Part shown: piece by piece, positions 1 to 9,318 of the stretch | Layout of the letters: every line of letters begins with the position of its first letter | Position numbering within the stretch: the stretch's first letter is position 1 | From: Derxia lacustris | GTDB taxonomy: Bacteria; Pseudomonadota; Gammaproteobacteria; Burkholderiales; Burkholderiaceae_E | Direction of reading: 5' to 3' | Length of the DNA stretch: 64,000 nucleotides | Assembly (NCBI RefSeq): GCF_002105195.1 | Contig: NZ_MUHU01000036.1 | Coordinates: 1 to 64,000, forward strand | The notes under the pieces: generated by a model | The model's input: the letters and a program-made list of their open reading frames with translations, nothing else | Told to the model about the DNA's origin: nothing | The model's database searches: none | Program-made: the position numbers and the translations under genes

Positions 1-24
1 CCGTTCAAACTTGCTCTTTGCCAT
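1..24 (-). CDS. tuf: Elongation factor Tu, N-terminal fragment at window edge
   Basis: Only the first eight codons lie in the window. They read MAKSKFER, the characteristic start of betaproteobacterial EF-Tu, which carries aminoacyl-tRNA to the ribosome. An AAGGAAAG ribosome-binding site sits about 7 bases before the ATG. The gene follows fusA on the same strand after about 49 bases, the usual end of the str operon. The identification rests on eight residues plus perfect operon context. Confidence 0.85.
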
Positions 25-73
25 GTTCTTTCCTTGATATCCGAATCAGTGAAACCGGGGAGGCGCCGGCCGA

Positions 74-2176
74 TTACTTCGTGCGAGCGCTGATGACCGC
101 TTCGGCGACGTTCTTCGGCGCTTCGGCGTAGTGCTTGAATTCCATCGAGTAGGTGGCGCGGCCTTGCGTGGCCGAACGCAGCGTCGTCGAGTAGCCGAAC
201 ATCTCGGCCAGCGGAACTTCGGCCTTGATGATCTTGCCGCCGCCCGGGATGTCGTCCATGCCCTGGACCATGCCGCGCCGCGACGAAAGATCGCCCATGA
301 CCGTGCCGGCATAGTCCTCCGGCGTTTCCACCTCGACGGCCATCATCGGCTCGAGCAGCACCGGGCTGGCCTTGCGCATGCCTTCCTTGAAGCCCATCGA
401 CGCGGCCATCTTGAACGCGTTTTCGTTCGAGTCCACATCGTGGTACGAGCCGAAGAACAGCGTGACCTTGACGTCGACAACCGGATAACCCGCCAGCACG
501 CCAGCGTTCAGCGTGTCGATGATGCCCTTGTCGACCGCCGGGATGTATTCACGCGGCACCACGCCACCCTTGATGGCGTCAACGAATTCATAGCCCTTGC
601 CCGGCTCCTGCGGTTCGAGCTTGAGCACGACGTGACCGTACTGGCCGCGACCGCCCGACTGCTTGACGAACTTGCCTTCGGCTTCTTCGCAGATCTTGCG
701 GATGGTTTCGCGGTAGGCCACCTGCGGCTTGCCGACATTCGCCTCGACACCGAACTCGCGCTTCATGCGGTCGACGATGATTTCGAGGTGAAGCTCGCCC
801 ATGCCCGAGATGATGGTCTGGCCCGATTCCTCGTCGGTCTTGACGCGGAACGACGGATCTTCCTGAGCGAGGCGCTGCAGGGCGATGCCCATCTTTTCCT
901 GGTCGACCTTGGTCTTGGGTTCGACGGCCTGCGAAATCACCGGCTCCGGGAACTCCATGCGTTCGAGCGTGATGATCGCTTCAGGGTCGCACAGCGTTTC
1001 GCCGGTCGTGACTTCCTTCAGGCCCACCGCAGCGGCGATGTCGCCGGCGCGGACTTCCTTGATTTCGTCACGCTGGTTCGCATGCATCTGCAGCAGACGG
1101 CCGATGCGGTCCTTCTTCCCCTTGATCGGGTTGTAGACCGTATCGCCCGAGCTCAACACGCCCGAGTACACGCGGATGAACGTGAGCTGACCCACGAACG
1201 GATCGGTCATCAACTTGAAAGCCAGCGCCGAGAACTTCTCGTTGTCTTCGGCCTTGCGGGTGGTCGGCTTGTCGTCGTCGTCATGACCATCGACCGGCGG
1301 GATGTCCACGGGCGACGGCAGGTAATCGATGACGGCGTCGAGCATGGCCTGCACGCCCTTGTTCTTGAACGCCGAGCCACACAGCATCGGCTGGATTTCG
1401 CCAGCGATGGTGCGGGTGCGGATGGCAAGCTTGATTTCCTCTTCCGACAGCGTTTCGCCTTCGAGGTACTTGTTCATCAGGTCTTCCGACGCTTCGGCAG
1501 CGGCTTCGACCAGCTTCTCGTGCCATTCCTCGCAGACATCGACCAGATCGGCCGGGATGTCGCCGTAGGTGAACTTCGTGCCCTGGGCAGCGTCGTCCCA
1601 GATGATGGCCTTCATCTTGAGCAGGTCGACCACGCCTTGGAAGTTGTCTTCCGCGCCGATCGGCACTTGCAGCGCCACCGGATTGGCCTTCAGGCGCAGC
1701 TTCATCTGGTCATAGACCTTGAAGAAGTTGGCACCCGTGCGGTCCATCTTGTTGACGAAGGCGAGACGCGGCACGCCGTACTTGTTGGCCTGGCGCCAGA
1801 CGGTTTCCGACTGCGGCTGCACGCCGCCGACCGCGCAATACACCATGCAAGCGCCGTCGAGCACGCGCATCGAGCGCTCGACTTCGATCGTGAAGTCGAC
1901 GTGCCCCGGGGTGTCGATGATGTTGACGCGGTGCTCGGGATAGTTGCCGGCCATGCCCTTCCAGAAGCAGGTCGTCGCGGCCGACGTGATCGTGATGCCG
2001 CGCTCTTGTTCCTGTTCCATCCAGTCCATGGTGGCGGCGCCATCATGCACTTCGCCGATCTTGTGGTTCACACCCGTGTAGAACAGGATGCGCTCGGTCG
2101 TCGTGGTCTTGCCGGCGTCGATGTGCGCGGAGATACCGATGTTGCGGTAGCGCTCGATGGGAGTCTTGCGTGCCAT
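74..2176 (-). CDS. fusA: Elongation factor G
   Basis: This 700-residue translational GTPase moves tRNA and mRNA through the ribosome and, with the recycling factor, splits ribosomes. The start at [12 protein letters not shown] gives the normal family length; a longer in-frame extension upstream reads as non-coding. The P-loop AHIDAGKTT lies near residue 20, the G3 box DTPGH and G4 box NKMD follow, and the rest matches EF-G domains II to V, including RGMVQGMDD near the C-terminus. It is third in the rpsL-rpsG-fusA-tuf operon, 89 bases after rpsG. Co-expression with ribosomal proteins is expected. No unusual residues were noticed. Confidence 0.98.
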   Translation of the reverse strand: MARKTPIERYRNIGISAHIDAGKTTTTERILFYTGVNHKIGEVHDGAATMDWMEQEQERGITITSAATTCFWKGMAGNYPEHRVNIIDTPGHVDFTIEVERSMRVLDGACMVYCAVGGVQPQSETVWRQANKYGVPRLAFVNKMDRTGANFFKVYDQMKLRLKANPVALQVPIGAEDNFQGVVDLLKMKAIIWDDAAQGTKFTYGDIPADLVDVCEEWHEKLVEAAAEASEDLMNKYLEGETLSEEEIKLAIRTRTIAGEIQPMLCGSAFKNKGVQAMLDAVIDYLPSPVDIPPVDGHDDDDKPTTRKAEDNEKFSALAFKLMTDPFVGQLTFIRVYSGVLSSGDTVYNPIKGKKDRIGRLLQMHANQRDEIKEVRAGDIAAAVGLKEVTTGETLCDPEAIITLERMEFPEPVISQAVEPKTKVDQEKMGIALQRLAQEDPSFRVKTDEESGQTIISGMGELHLEIIVDRMKREFGVEANVGKPQVAYRETIRKICEEAEGKFVKQSGGRGQYGHVVLKLEPQEPGKGYEFVDAIKGGVVPREYIPAVDKGIIDTLNAGVLAGYPVVDVKVTLFFGSYHDVDSNENAFKMAASMGFKEGMRKASPVLLEPMMAVEVETPEDYAGTVMGDLSSRRGMVQGMDDIPGGGKIIKAEVPLAEMFGYSTTLRSATQGRATYSMEFKHYAEAPKNVAEAVISARTK

Positions 2177-2265
2177 GGTGGGAACCTGAGAAAACGTGAA
2201 GATGGGACGGGCCGCCGGCTGCACGGCCGGACCGCGCTGGTGCGACGGCCCGGGCCTCGCAACGA

Positions 2266-2736
2266 TCAGAAGCGGAAGTGCGAGAACGCCTTGTTGGCTT
2301 CGGCCATGCGGTGCACTTCGTCGCGCTTCTTCATCGCGCCGCCCTTGCCTTCGGCTGCGTCGAGCAGTTCGCCGGCGAGGCGCAGAGCCGCCGATTTTTC
2401 ACTGCGCTTGATGGCAGCTTCGCGAAGCCAGCGCATCGAGAGCGCCGTGCGACGCACCGGACGCACTTCGACCGGCACCTGGTAGTTGGCACCGCCGACG
2501 CGACGGCTCTTCACTTCGACCATCGGCTTGACGTTGCTGATCGCGGCGGTGAACACCTCGATCGGATCCTTGCCGGTCTTGGCCTGGATGGTGTCGAGGG
2601 CACCGTAGATGATGCGCTCGGCGACGGCCTTCTTGCCGCTGAGCATGATGACGTTGGCGAACTTGGCGAGATCGACGCTGCCGAACTTCGGATCGGGCAG
2701 GATCTCGCGCTTGGGTACTTCACGACGACGGGGCAT
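2266..2736 (-). CDS. rpsG: 30S ribosomal protein S7
   Basis: At 156 residues this is a standard-length S7, a primary binder of the 16S rRNA 3' domain that forms part of the E site. It begins [20 protein letters not shown] and carries the conserved [11 protein letters not shown] stretch and a basic C-terminal helix. A strong AGGAG lies just before the ATG. It follows rpsL after 114 bases. That spacer contains a CCGCCC/GGGCGG hairpin. In Escherichia coli S7 represses its own operon by binding the rpsL-rpsG spacer, so this leader could do the same, which is inference only. Confidence 0.98.
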   Translation of the reverse strand: MPRRREVPKREILPDPKFGSVDLAKFANVIMLSGKKAVAERIIYGALDTIQAKTGKDPIEVFTAAISNVKPMVEVKSRRVGGANYQVPVEVRPVRRTALSMRWLREAAIKRSEKSAALRLAGELLDAAEGKGGAMKKRDEVHRMAEANKAFSHFRF

Positions 2737-2850
2737 TGCTGACTCCTGGCTTCAGTCTGGGCGCGGTTGATTTGCGCTCCGGGGACCGCCCACGGGCGGC
2801 GACTTACTCGGCGGCACCGATGTGCGGCCGGCATTGAAACGATCGGGCGA

Positions 2851-3228
2851 TCAGGCCTTCTTCGGGCGCTTCGCGCCGTACTTGGAGCGCGATTGCTTGC
2901 GGTCCTTGACGCCTTGCAGGTCAAGCGAGCCGCGCACGATGTGATAGCGCACGCCAGGCAAGTCCTTCACACGGCCGCCGCGGATCAGCACGACCGAGTG
3001 TTCTTGCAGGTTGTGGCCTTCACCGCCGATGTAGGAGATGACTTCGTAGCCGTTGGTCAGGCGCACCTTGGCGACCTTACGCAGCGCCGAGTTCGGCTTC
3101 TTCGGGGTGGTGGTGTAGACGCGGGTGCAAACGCCGCGCTTTTGCGGGCAATTGTCCAGCGCCGGGCTCTTGCTCTTCGCATGCGCGAGAACGCGCGGCT
3201 TGCGAACGAGCTGGCTGATGGTGGGCAT
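2851..3228 (-). CDS. rpsL: 30S ribosomal protein S12
   Basis: S12 is a decoding-centre protein and the target region of streptomycin resistance mutations. The start [12 protein letters not shown] gives 125 residues, the family norm; an open extension upstream has no S12 character. The conserved KKPNSALRK and [13 protein letters not shown] segments are intact. Lys43 and Lys88, the usual sites of resistance changes, are both lysine, so this copy looks streptomycin-sensitive. It is the first gene of the str operon, with a promoter about 230 bases upstream. Confidence 0.98.
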   Translation of the reverse strand: MPTISQLVRKPRVLAHAKSKSPALDNCPQKRGVCTRVYTTTPKKPNSALRKVAKVRLTNGYEVISYIGGEGHNLQEHSVVLIRGGRVKDLPGVRYHIVRGSLDLQGVKDRKQSRSKYGAKRPKKA

Positions 3229-3457
3229 AGCAGTCCAATCCAACGGGCGCCGACGACATCTCGGAAGACGACGACGGCAGGTTCTTTGTCGAAGTTCTTG
3301 ATCGGAGGACTGCCGCACCACGAAATGCGCGCAATGGCGCAACGGGGCAGCCAAAGAGCGACTCGCAATGAATGCGGCCGGGTGTTCCGCGCGCCCGCCA
3401 ACGTCACTGAAGGTTGGCGCGACAAGAGACCCAGTCACCCGATTCAAGGGAATCGCA

Positions 3458-3487
3458 ATTCTATGCACGGTGCGCAAGGGGCGTCAA
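3458..3487 (-). promoter_or_regulatory. Sigma-70 promoter of the str operon
   Basis: Reading the minus strand, a -35 TTGACG (3482-3487) is followed after 18 bases by a -10 TAGAAT (3458-3463). Both boxes are close to consensus and the position suits transcription of rpsL, leaving an untranslated leader of about 220 bases. The -10 hexamer recurs before other genes in this window. Confidence 0.6.
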
Positions 3488-3506
3488 CCCGAAGGCCGCC
3501 AGGACG

Positions 3507-4688
3507 CTACTCGGCGCGGCGCCGCGACTTGGCCGGCCTCGGCCGCTGACCGACATCCACGGTCACATCGATGCGCTGGCGTGCGCGATTGAGCGTGAGG
3601 CGAGCCTGCCCACCCGGCTTGAGGCGCGCGACCTGATTGAGCATCGCGCTCGAATCGTCGATCGGCGATTCGCCGATGGCAACGAGGATGTCTCCGGTCT
3701 TCACGCCGGCACGTTCAGCCGGGCCGCCACGCACGAGGCCGGTAATCAGCGCGCCCTTGCGGCTCGCCAGTTGGAAAGCATCGGCAAGCTCGGGCGACAC
3801 GTCCTGGGTCTCGACACCGATATAGCCGCGCACCACCTGCCCGTCGGCGATCAAGCCCTCCATCACCTGACGCGCCGTCGATACCGGAATGGCAAACCCG
3901 ATGCCCGAGGCAGCGCCGGTGCGGGTAAGGATCGCGCTGTTGATGCCGATGAGCCGCCCCGCCACGTCGACCAGCGCACCGCCCGAATTGCCCGGGTTGA
4001 TGGCTGCATCGGTCTGGATGAAGTTCTCGAACACGCTCAGCTGGAGATTGGCGCGCCCGGTCGCCGAGACGATGCCCATCGTGACCGTGGAGCCGATGCC
4101 GAAGGGATTGCCGATCGCGAGCACGACATCGCCCACATGCACATCCTCGTCGCGACCGAACTCGATCACCGGCAGAACCCGCTCCTCGCCCGGCGCAGCC
4201 TCGACCCGCAGCAGCGCGAGGTCGGTCTCGGGATCGGTGCCAACCACCTTGGCGGTCGCGCGCCGACCGTCGCCGAACACGATCTCGATGCCTGCCGCAT
4301 CCTCGATGACGTGATTGTTCGTGAGCACATAGCCGTCGCCGCTCACGACCACGCCCGAGCCTAGGCTGGCGTCTGGATCGGAGCGCCCGCCCTGGCCGTC
4401 ACCGAAGAAATAGCGGTAGACGCGGTCATCGCGGCCGCCGCGTTCGCGCGTGGTGTTGATATTGACGACCGCCGGCGTGGCGCGCCGGGCGGCATCGGCA
4501 TAGGACGCGGGCGCCGGCACGGCGGTCGGCTGCGCGCCGGACGGCGCCGTCTGCACAACCGGCACAACGACCGGAACGCTGACGCGCCAGGGCAATTGCC
4601 AGTCCGGCCGCAGCGTTTCGAGCACAAAAATGACAGCGAGCGCGGCAGTGACTGCCTGCGCAAAGATCAACCAGAGTCGGCGTAGCAT
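3507..4688 (-). CDS. HtrA/DegS-type periplasmic serine protease with one PDZ domain
   Basis: This 393-residue trypsin-like protease has an N-terminal hydrophobic segment (about residues 8-26), so it is probably anchored in the inner membrane facing the periplasm. The catalytic triad is visible: His126 in TNNHV, Asp156 in TDLALL and Ser235 in NPGNSGGAL. A single PDZ domain spans about residues 275-375 (GYIGVETQDV to the C-terminus). One PDZ plus a membrane anchor resembles DegS/AlgW, which sense misfolded porins and start the sigma-E response, more than two-PDZ DegP. The start MLRRLWLIF places the anchor at the extreme N-terminus and lies just after a TAGAAT -10 box. Exact substrate assignment is uncertain. 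Confidence 0.85.
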   Translation of the reverse strand: MLRRLWLIFAQAVTAALAVIFVLETLRPDWQLPWRVSVPVVVPVVQTAPSGAQPTAVPAPASYADAARRATPAVVNINTTRERGGRDDRVYRYFFGDGQGGRSDPDASLGSGVVVSGDGYVLTNNHVIEDAAGIEIVFGDGRRATAKVVGTDPETDLALLRVEAAPGEERVLPVIEFGRDEDVHVGDVVLAIGNPFGIGSTVTMGIVSATGRANLQLSVFENFIQTDAAINPGNSGGALVDVAGRLIGINSAILTRTGAASGIGFAIPVSTARQVMEGLIADGQVVRGYIGVETQDVSPELADAFQLASRKGALITGLVRGGPAERAGVKTGDILVAIGESPIDDSSAMLNQVARLKPGGQARLTLNRARQRIDVTVDVGQRPRPAKSRRRAE

Positions 4689-4711
4689 CCGGGGCTTTCT
4701 GTGAGCGCGCG

Positions 4712-4717
4712 ATTCTA
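4712..4717 (-). promoter_or_regulatory. -10 box for the HtrA-type protease gene
   Basis: TAGAAT on the minus strand, about 24 bases before the protease start codon, in the 55-base gap to the divergent Nif3-family gene. No convincing -35 was found at 16-18 bases. Confidence 0.4.
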
Positions 4718-4743
4718 GTTGACCGATGGAGAGCCTTCTTCCC

Positions 4744-5508
4744 ATGCCCAATGCAGCGCAGATCGAACGGCAGGCGCTCGCCGACTACCTTGATCGCCTG
4801 CTCGACTGCGCGCGCTTCAAGGATTACTGCCCGAACGGCCTTCAGGTGCAGGGCCGGCCGCGCATCGGCCGCATCGTGACCGGCGTGACTGCGTCGCTGG
4901 CGCTGCTGGAGGCGGCAATCGCGGCCAACGCCGACGCGGTGCTGGTGCATCACGGCTACTTCTGGCGCAACGAAAGCCCGCGCGTGACCGGACGGCTGCA
5001 CGCCCGCCTGCGCGCGCTGCTGGTCGCCGACATCAGCCTGTTCGCCTATCACCTGCCGCTCGACGCCCATCCCCGATTGGGTAACAACGCGCAACTTGGC
5101 GCGGCGCTCGGACTCGACATTCATGGCAATGCCGGCGAGCCCGGCATGCTGCCGTGGAGCGAGCCGGCCGAGCCGCCGACCGCCGCAGCACTCGCGCTGC
5201 GCATCGAGAGCGCGCTTGGCCGCGCGCCGACCGTGGTCGGCCGCAGCGACCGGCCGCTGCGCCGCATCGGCTGGTGCACCGGCGGCGCGCAAAGCCATCT
5301 CGACGCGGCCATCGAGGCCGGTTGCGACGCATTTCTCTCCGGTGAGATCTCCGAGCCGACCGCGCATATCGCGCGCGAAGCCGGCGTCGCCTACTTCGCC
5401 TGCGGCCATCATGCGACCGAGCGCTACGGCATCCAGGCGCTCGGCGACCATCTCGCCGCCGAGTTCGGGCTCGATCACCGTTTCATCGACATCGACAACC
5501 CGGCCTGA
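4744..5508 (+). CDS. Nif3-like dinuclear metal centre protein (YbgI family)
   Basis: The product is 254 residues with the N-terminal signature [13 protein letters not shown] and the metal-ligand segments VHHGYFW and GHHATERYG typical of the NIF3/YbgI family. These proteins form toroidal hexamers with two metal ions per subunit. E. coli YbgI has been tied to metal-dependent hydrolase activity, but the physiological substrate is unsettled. The ATG at 4744 was chosen because GGAGAG lies about 10 bases before it; an ATG at 4726 overlaps that site. It is divergent from the protease gene and convergent with mscL, a neighbourhood common in Burkholderiales. Confidence 0.9.
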   Translation: MPNAAQIERQALADYLDRLLDCARFKDYCPNGLQVQGRPRIGRIVTGVTASLALLEAAIAANADAVLVHHGYFWRNESPRVTGRLHARLRALLVADISLFAYHLPLDAHPRLGNNAQLGAALGLDIHGNAGEPGMLPWSEPAEPPTAAALALRIESALGRAPTVVGRSDRPLRRIGWCTGGAQSHLDAAIEAGCDAFLSGEISEPTAHIAREAGVAYFACGHHATERYGIQALGDHLAAEFGLDHRFIDIDNPA

Positions 5509-5520
5509 CGCCTCCCGCCT

Positions 5521-5976
5521 TCAGCGCGACACGCCGCGCAGGCTGTCGCGGATCTCGCGCAGCAGCACCACATCCTCGGGCGGCTCGGCGGGGGCGGCCG
5601 GTGCCTCGGCCTGCGCTTCGCGCACCACCTTGCGCTGGGCCGCGCTGACGAACTTCACCAGCCAGAAGATCGCGAAGGCCAACAGGATGAACTGCACCAG
5701 CGCAGTCAGGAATGCGCCATAGCCGAAGACCGTCGCCCCGGCCTTGGTCAGCGCCTCGTAGGTCGCCGGGCCGGTGTAGTTCTCGGGCGCCTTCAGCACC
5801 AGAAACATGTTGGTGAAGTCGGGCTTGCCGACGAACACGCCCACCAGCGGATTGATCAGATCCTTCACCACCGAATCGACGATCTTGCCGAAGCCGGCGC
5901 CGATGATGACGCCCACCGCCAGATCGATCACGTTGCCGCGCACGGCGAAATCGCGAAACTCCTTCAGAAAACTCAT
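5521..5976 (-). CDS. mscL: Large-conductance mechanosensitive channel MscL
   Basis: MscL forms a homopentameric pore in the inner membrane that opens under membrane tension to release solutes during hypo-osmotic shock. The protein is 151 residues, as expected. The start [15 protein letters not shown] fits the family and follows a GAGGG ribosome-binding site. TM1 (about residues 15-40) contains [16 protein letters not shown], the pore-lining helix, and TM2 is near residues 75-98. The C-terminal helix after TM2 is Ala/Glu/Pro-rich. It converges on the Nif3-family gene with a 12-base gap. Confidence 0.97.
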   Translation of the reverse strand: MSFLKEFRDFAVRGNVIDLAVGVIIGAGFGKIVDSVVKDLINPLVGVFVGKPDFTNMFLVLKAPENYTGPATYEALTKAGATVFGYGAFLTALVQFILLAFAIFWLVKFVSAAQRKVVREAQAEAPAAPAEPPEDVVLLREIRDSLRGVSR

Positions 5977-6404
5977 TGCCAAACCCTCTGTGAATGTTGT
6001 TGATGGCGCCGGCGGCCAGGACGAGGCCGGCGGGCCGACCGGACGCTCCGGCATTTCGTCGCAGCGCCTGCTGGCCCACATGATTGGACGATGACCTAGC
6101 GCACGCATCACGTCGCTGCCAAGCGGTCCACGCCACAGAACCGACGGACACAGGTTTTTCTGGCTTGACAGGAATGGCTACAATGGCGCGTTGCGCCGAC
6201 CGCGCACGTAAAAGAAGTTCCGGCGCACACGCGATGCCGGACACGCGGCTTTTGCTGCCCAGGGCCCGCACGCACAAGCAACAAGAGGCGCCGCAGCATC
6301 AAGCCACCCGATCGCTCCATCCGCGTCCAACAACGAGATCAAGCCGCGCCGCCAGGTGCTGCCGAAAGCTCGATCAGGAATCCGTTCTCGAGGAACCTGC
6401 TCCC
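5977..6404 (+). promoter_or_regulatory. Divergent intergenic region between mscL and petA
   Basis: These 428 bases hold no convincing gene. They must carry the promoters of mscL and the petABC operon. On the plus strand TACAAT (6179-6184) in the context GGCTACAATGG is a plausible -10. A perfect TTGACA (6165-6170) sits only 8 bases before it, too close to be its -35. If this -10 is used, petA has a leader of about 210 bases. Short open frames here look like noise. Confidence 0.35.
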
Positions 6405-7028
6405 ATGAGTACCCAGAACCCGACTGCCGGCCAGCCCGGCGATGCCGAAGTCGATCCCTCCCGCCGCACTTGGCTCACGCTGACCTGCGGCGCTGGCGCC
6501 GCACTCGGTGCCGCCGTCGCAGCGCCCTTCATCCTGAGCTTCGCCCCGTCAGAACGGGCCAAGGCAGCCGGTGCGCCGGTCGAGGTCGACATCGCCGACC
6601 TCAAGCCCGGCCAGCTCAAGACCGTCGAATGGCGCGGCAAGCCGGTCTGGCTGCTCAAGCGTGATGCGGCGATGCTCGAATCGCTCAAGAAGACCGATTC
6701 GATGGTCGCCGACCCCAAGTCGGATCGCGCCGGCATGACGCCCGCCTATGCCAAGAACGAGACCCGGTCGCGCAAGGAAGACCTGCTCGTCGTGATCGGC
6801 ATCTGCACCCACCTCGGCTGCTCGCCCAACGCGCGCTTCGCCGCCGGTGCGCAAGCCGGTCTGCCCGACGACTGGCAAGGCGGCTTCCTCTGCCCCTGCC
6901 ACGGCTCCACCTTCGACCTGGCCGGTCGCGTGTTCAAGAACAAGCCCGCCCCCGACAACCTCGAAGTTCCGCCGCACGTGTACCTGTCCGACACGAAGCT
7001 GCTGATCGGCGAAGACACGAAGGCCTGA
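6405..7028 (+). CDS. petA: Ubiquinol-cytochrome c reductase Rieske iron-sulfur subunit
   Basis: This is the high-potential 2Fe-2S subunit of complex III; it takes one electron from ubiquinol at the Qo site and passes it to cytochrome c1. The protein is 207 residues. A twin-arginine-like N-terminus (SRRTWLTLT) precedes a membrane helix near residues 28-48, consistent with Tat-dependent insertion. The cluster ligands lie in CTHLGC and CPCHGSTFD, and the Cys-His pairs are intact. The ATG at 6405 gives the usual short cytoplasmic leader. It is first in petABC, 13 bases before petB. Confidence 0.97.
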   Translation: MSTQNPTAGQPGDAEVDPSRRTWLTLTCGAGAALGAAVAAPFILSFAPSERAKAAGAPVEVDIADLKPGQLKTVEWRGKPVWLLKRDAAMLESLKKTDSMVADPKSDRAGMTPAYAKNETRSRKEDLLVVIGICTHLGCSPNARFAAGAQAGLPDDWQGGFLCPCHGSTFDLAGRVFKNKPAPDNLEVPPHVYLSDTKLLIGEDTKA

Positions 7029-7041
7029 GCGGAGACCACAA

Positions 7042-8343
7042 ATGGCTGAATTCCACGAAGTCCCCGCCGACGCGCCCGTTGGCGTCAAGCTGCTGAACTG
7101 GGTCGACAACCGCTTCCCGCTGTCGGTCACCTACAAGGCCCATCTGTCCGAGTACTACGCGCCGAAGAATTTCAACGCCTGGTACTTCTTCGGTTCGCTG
7201 GCACTGCTGGTGCTGGTGATCCAGATCCTGACCGGCATCTTCCTGGTCATGAACTACAAGCCCGATGCCTCGCTCAACGCCGCCGGCCTGCCGGTCGCGT
7301 TCGCGAGCGTCGAATACATCATGCGCGACGTGTCGTGGGGCTGGCTGATCCGCTACATGCACTCGACCGGCGCGTCGATGTTCTTCGTCGTGGTCTATCT
7401 GCACATGGTGCGCGGGCTGCTCTACGGCTCGTACCGCAAGCCGCGTGAACTGGTCTGGGTGTTCGGCGTCGCCATCTTCCTGGCGCTGATGGCCGAAGCC
7501 TTCATGGGCTATCTGCTGCCCTGGGGCCAGATGTCGTACTGGGGCGCCCAGGTCATCGTGAACCTGTTCTCGGCGATCCCGCTGATCGGCCCCGACCTGT
7601 CGGTGTTCATCCGTGGCGACTATGTCGTGAGCGATGCCACGCTGAACCGCTTCTTCGCGCTGCACGTCATCGCGGTGCCGCTGGTGCTGATCGGCCTGAT
7701 CGTCGCGCACATCGTCGCGCTGCACGAAGTGGGCTCGAACAATCCCGACGGCGTGGAAATCAAGGCCAAGAAGGACGCCCGCGGCATTCCGCTCGACGGC
7801 ATCCCCTTCCACCCCTACTACACCGTGCACGACGTGTTCGGCGTGGGCATGTTCCTGATGGTCTTCTCGGCGATCGTGTTCTTCGCGCCCGAGGCTGGCG
7901 GCTACTTCCTGGAAGCCAACAACTTCTTCCCGGCCGACCCGTTCAAGACCCCGCCGCACATCGCCCCGGTCTGGTACTTCACGCCCTTCTACTCGATCCT
8001 GCGCGCCAACACGTTCAACTTCTTCTGGCTCGACGCGAAGCTGTGGGGCGTGATCTTCATGGGTCTCGGCGTCATCATCCTCGGCTTCCTGCCCTGGCTC
8101 GATCGTTCGCCCGTCAAGTCGATCCGCTACCGCCCGTTCTGGCACAAGGCCGTGTACGCGGTGTTCTTCGTCAACTTCGTCATTCTCGGCTACCTCGGCG
8201 TGCAACCGCCGTCGCCGGTCGGCCAGATCGTTTCGCAGATCGGCACCCTGATCTATTTCGGCTTCTTCATCACGATGCCGATCTGGAGCCGGATCGGAAC
8301 CTTCAAGCAGCCGCCCGAGCGCGTGAACTTCAAGCCGCACTGA
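7042..8343 (+). CDS. petB: Cytochrome b subunit of the bc1 complex
   Basis: The 433-residue integral membrane protein carries the two b hemes and the Qo and Qi quinone sites of complex III. It shows the family pattern: a G-rich first helix, RYMHSTGASMFF and YLHMVRGLLYGSYR with heme-ligand histidines, LPWGQMSYWGAQV, later FFALHVIAVPLVL and AHIVALH with the second histidine pair, and the PEAG box of the Qo site (residues PEAGGYFLEANN). Length is normal for a betaproteobacterial fused cytochrome b. It lies between petA and petC in one operon and has an SD-like GGAG before the ATG. Confidence 0.98.
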   Translation: MAEFHEVPADAPVGVKLLNWVDNRFPLSVTYKAHLSEYYAPKNFNAWYFFGSLALLVLVIQILTGIFLVMNYKPDASLNAAGLPVAFASVEYIMRDVSWGWLIRYMHSTGASMFFVVVYLHMVRGLLYGSYRKPRELVWVFGVAIFLALMAEAFMGYLLPWGQMSYWGAQVIVNLFSAIPLIGPDLSVFIRGDYVVSDATLNRFFALHVIAVPLVLIGLIVAHIVALHEVGSNNPDGVEIKAKKDARGIPLDGIPFHPYYTVHDVFGVGMFLMVFSAIVFFAPEAGGYFLEANNFFPADPFKTPPHIAPVWYFTPFYSILRANTFNFFWLDAKLWGVIFMGLGVIILGFLPWLDRSPVKSIRYRPFWHKAVYAVFFVNFVILGYLGVQPPSPVGQIVSQIGTLIYFGFFITMPIWSRIGTFKQPPERVNFKPH

Positions 8344-8363
8344 GCCCCGAGGACCCAAAAATC

Positions 8364-9224
8364 ATGAAGAAGAAGCTTCTCGCAGCCGTGTCGGCCATCG
8401 TGGCCGCCGCGACCCTGTGGATGAGCCCGGTACATGCCAACGAAGGCCCGGAACTCGACCACTTCCCTGTCGCCAAGGCGACGGACCTCGCGGCGCTGCA
8501 GAACGGCGCCAAGCTGTTCGTCAACTACTGCCTGAATTGCCATGGCCTCTCGGCCGTGCGCTACAACCGCCTGATGGACATCGGTCTGACCAAGGAACAG
8601 ATCCAGGACAACCTGATGTTCACGACGGACAAGATCGGCGACCAGATGACCATCTCGATGACGCGTGCCGACGCGAAGTCGTTCTTCGGCGTCGCGCCGC
8701 CCGACCTCACGCTTGAGGCTCGTGCACGCTCCACCGAGGAAGCGCCCGGCGTCGACTGGCTCTACAGCTATCTGCGCTCGTTCTACCGTGACTCGGGCCG
8801 GCCCACCGGCTGGAACAACACGGTGTTCCCGAACGTCGGCATGCCGCACATCCTCTATGCCCTGCAAGGCCAGCGCGAGCTGACCGTCGAGGAAACCAAG
8901 CCGGCCGAAGGCGGCGGTCACGATGCCAAGTGGGTCAAGACGACCACCGTCTACGATGTCAACGGCTTCACCACCGTCAAGACCGAAGACCTCGGCACGG
9001 GCTCGTTCCACGAGAGCGTGCACAAGGAATTCAAGGCCGTCGACGCGGCCCAGGCAGCGGCCTACGACGACCAGATCGGCGACCTCGTCGCCTTCCTGGC
9101 CTGGACGGCCGAGCCGATCAAGCAGACCCGCATCCGCCTCGGCACCGTGGTTCTCGCCTTCCTGGCGGTGTTTACCTTCCTTGCGTGGCGCCTCAACGCC
9201 GCGTATTGGAAAGACATCCGCTGA
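8364..9224 (+). CDS. petC: Cytochrome c1 of the bc1 complex
   Basis: This 286-residue cytochrome passes electrons from the Rieske centre to soluble cytochrome c. It begins with a Sec signal peptide (MKKKLLAAVSAIVAAATLWM, cleaved near VHA-NEG). The single c-type heme motif is CLNCH near residue 57, and a C-terminal membrane helix near residues 255-275 (LGTVVLAFLAVFTFLAW) anchors it. A Met ligand is expected in the later domain. It ends the petABC operon and is followed by two hairpins, then sspA. Confidence 0.97.
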   Translation: MKKKLLAAVSAIVAAATLWMSPVHANEGPELDHFPVAKATDLAALQNGAKLFVNYCLNCHGLSAVRYNRLMDIGLTKEQIQDNLMFTTDKIGDQMTISMTRADAKSFFGVAPPDLTLEARARSTEEAPGVDWLYSYLRSFYRDSGRPTGWNNTVFPNVGMPHILYALQGQRELTVEETKPAEGGGHDAKWVKTTTVYDVNGFTTVKTEDLGTGSFHESVHKEFKAVDAAQAAAYDDQIGDLVAFLAWTAEPIKQTRIRLGTVVLAFLAVFTFLAWRLNAAYWKDIR

Positions 9225-9240
9225 AATCAGTAAGCCCGTG

Positions 9241-9296
9241 CGGAACCCCGGTTCCGTACGGTGTCGCAAGCAAGGGTGAGCGCATGCTCACCCTTG
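9241..9296 (+). terminator. Two tandem hairpins between petC and sspA
   Basis: The first inverted repeat is CGGAAC/GTTCCG (9241-9246 with 9251-9256). The second is an 11-bp perfect stem, CAAGGGTGAGC (9271-9281) with its complement (9286-9296), closing a GCAT loop. The bases after it are TGTGTCATT, so the U-tract is weak. It may end most petABC transcription, or act as a processing or stability element with read-through to sspA. Confidence 0.55.
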
Positions 9297-9318
9297 TGTC
9301 ATTGTGGAGAGCAACAAC

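Noticed and set aside
131-2485. A 784-codon open frame on the plus strand opposite fusA
   Set aside because: It is the mirror of a highly conserved gene, rich in Arg, Asp, Leu and His, with no recognisable domain or ribosome-binding site.
6165-6184. TTGACA and TACAAT as a single petA promoter
   Set aside because: The two hexamers are only 8 bases apart, far from the needed 16-18, so at most the TACAAT can be used.
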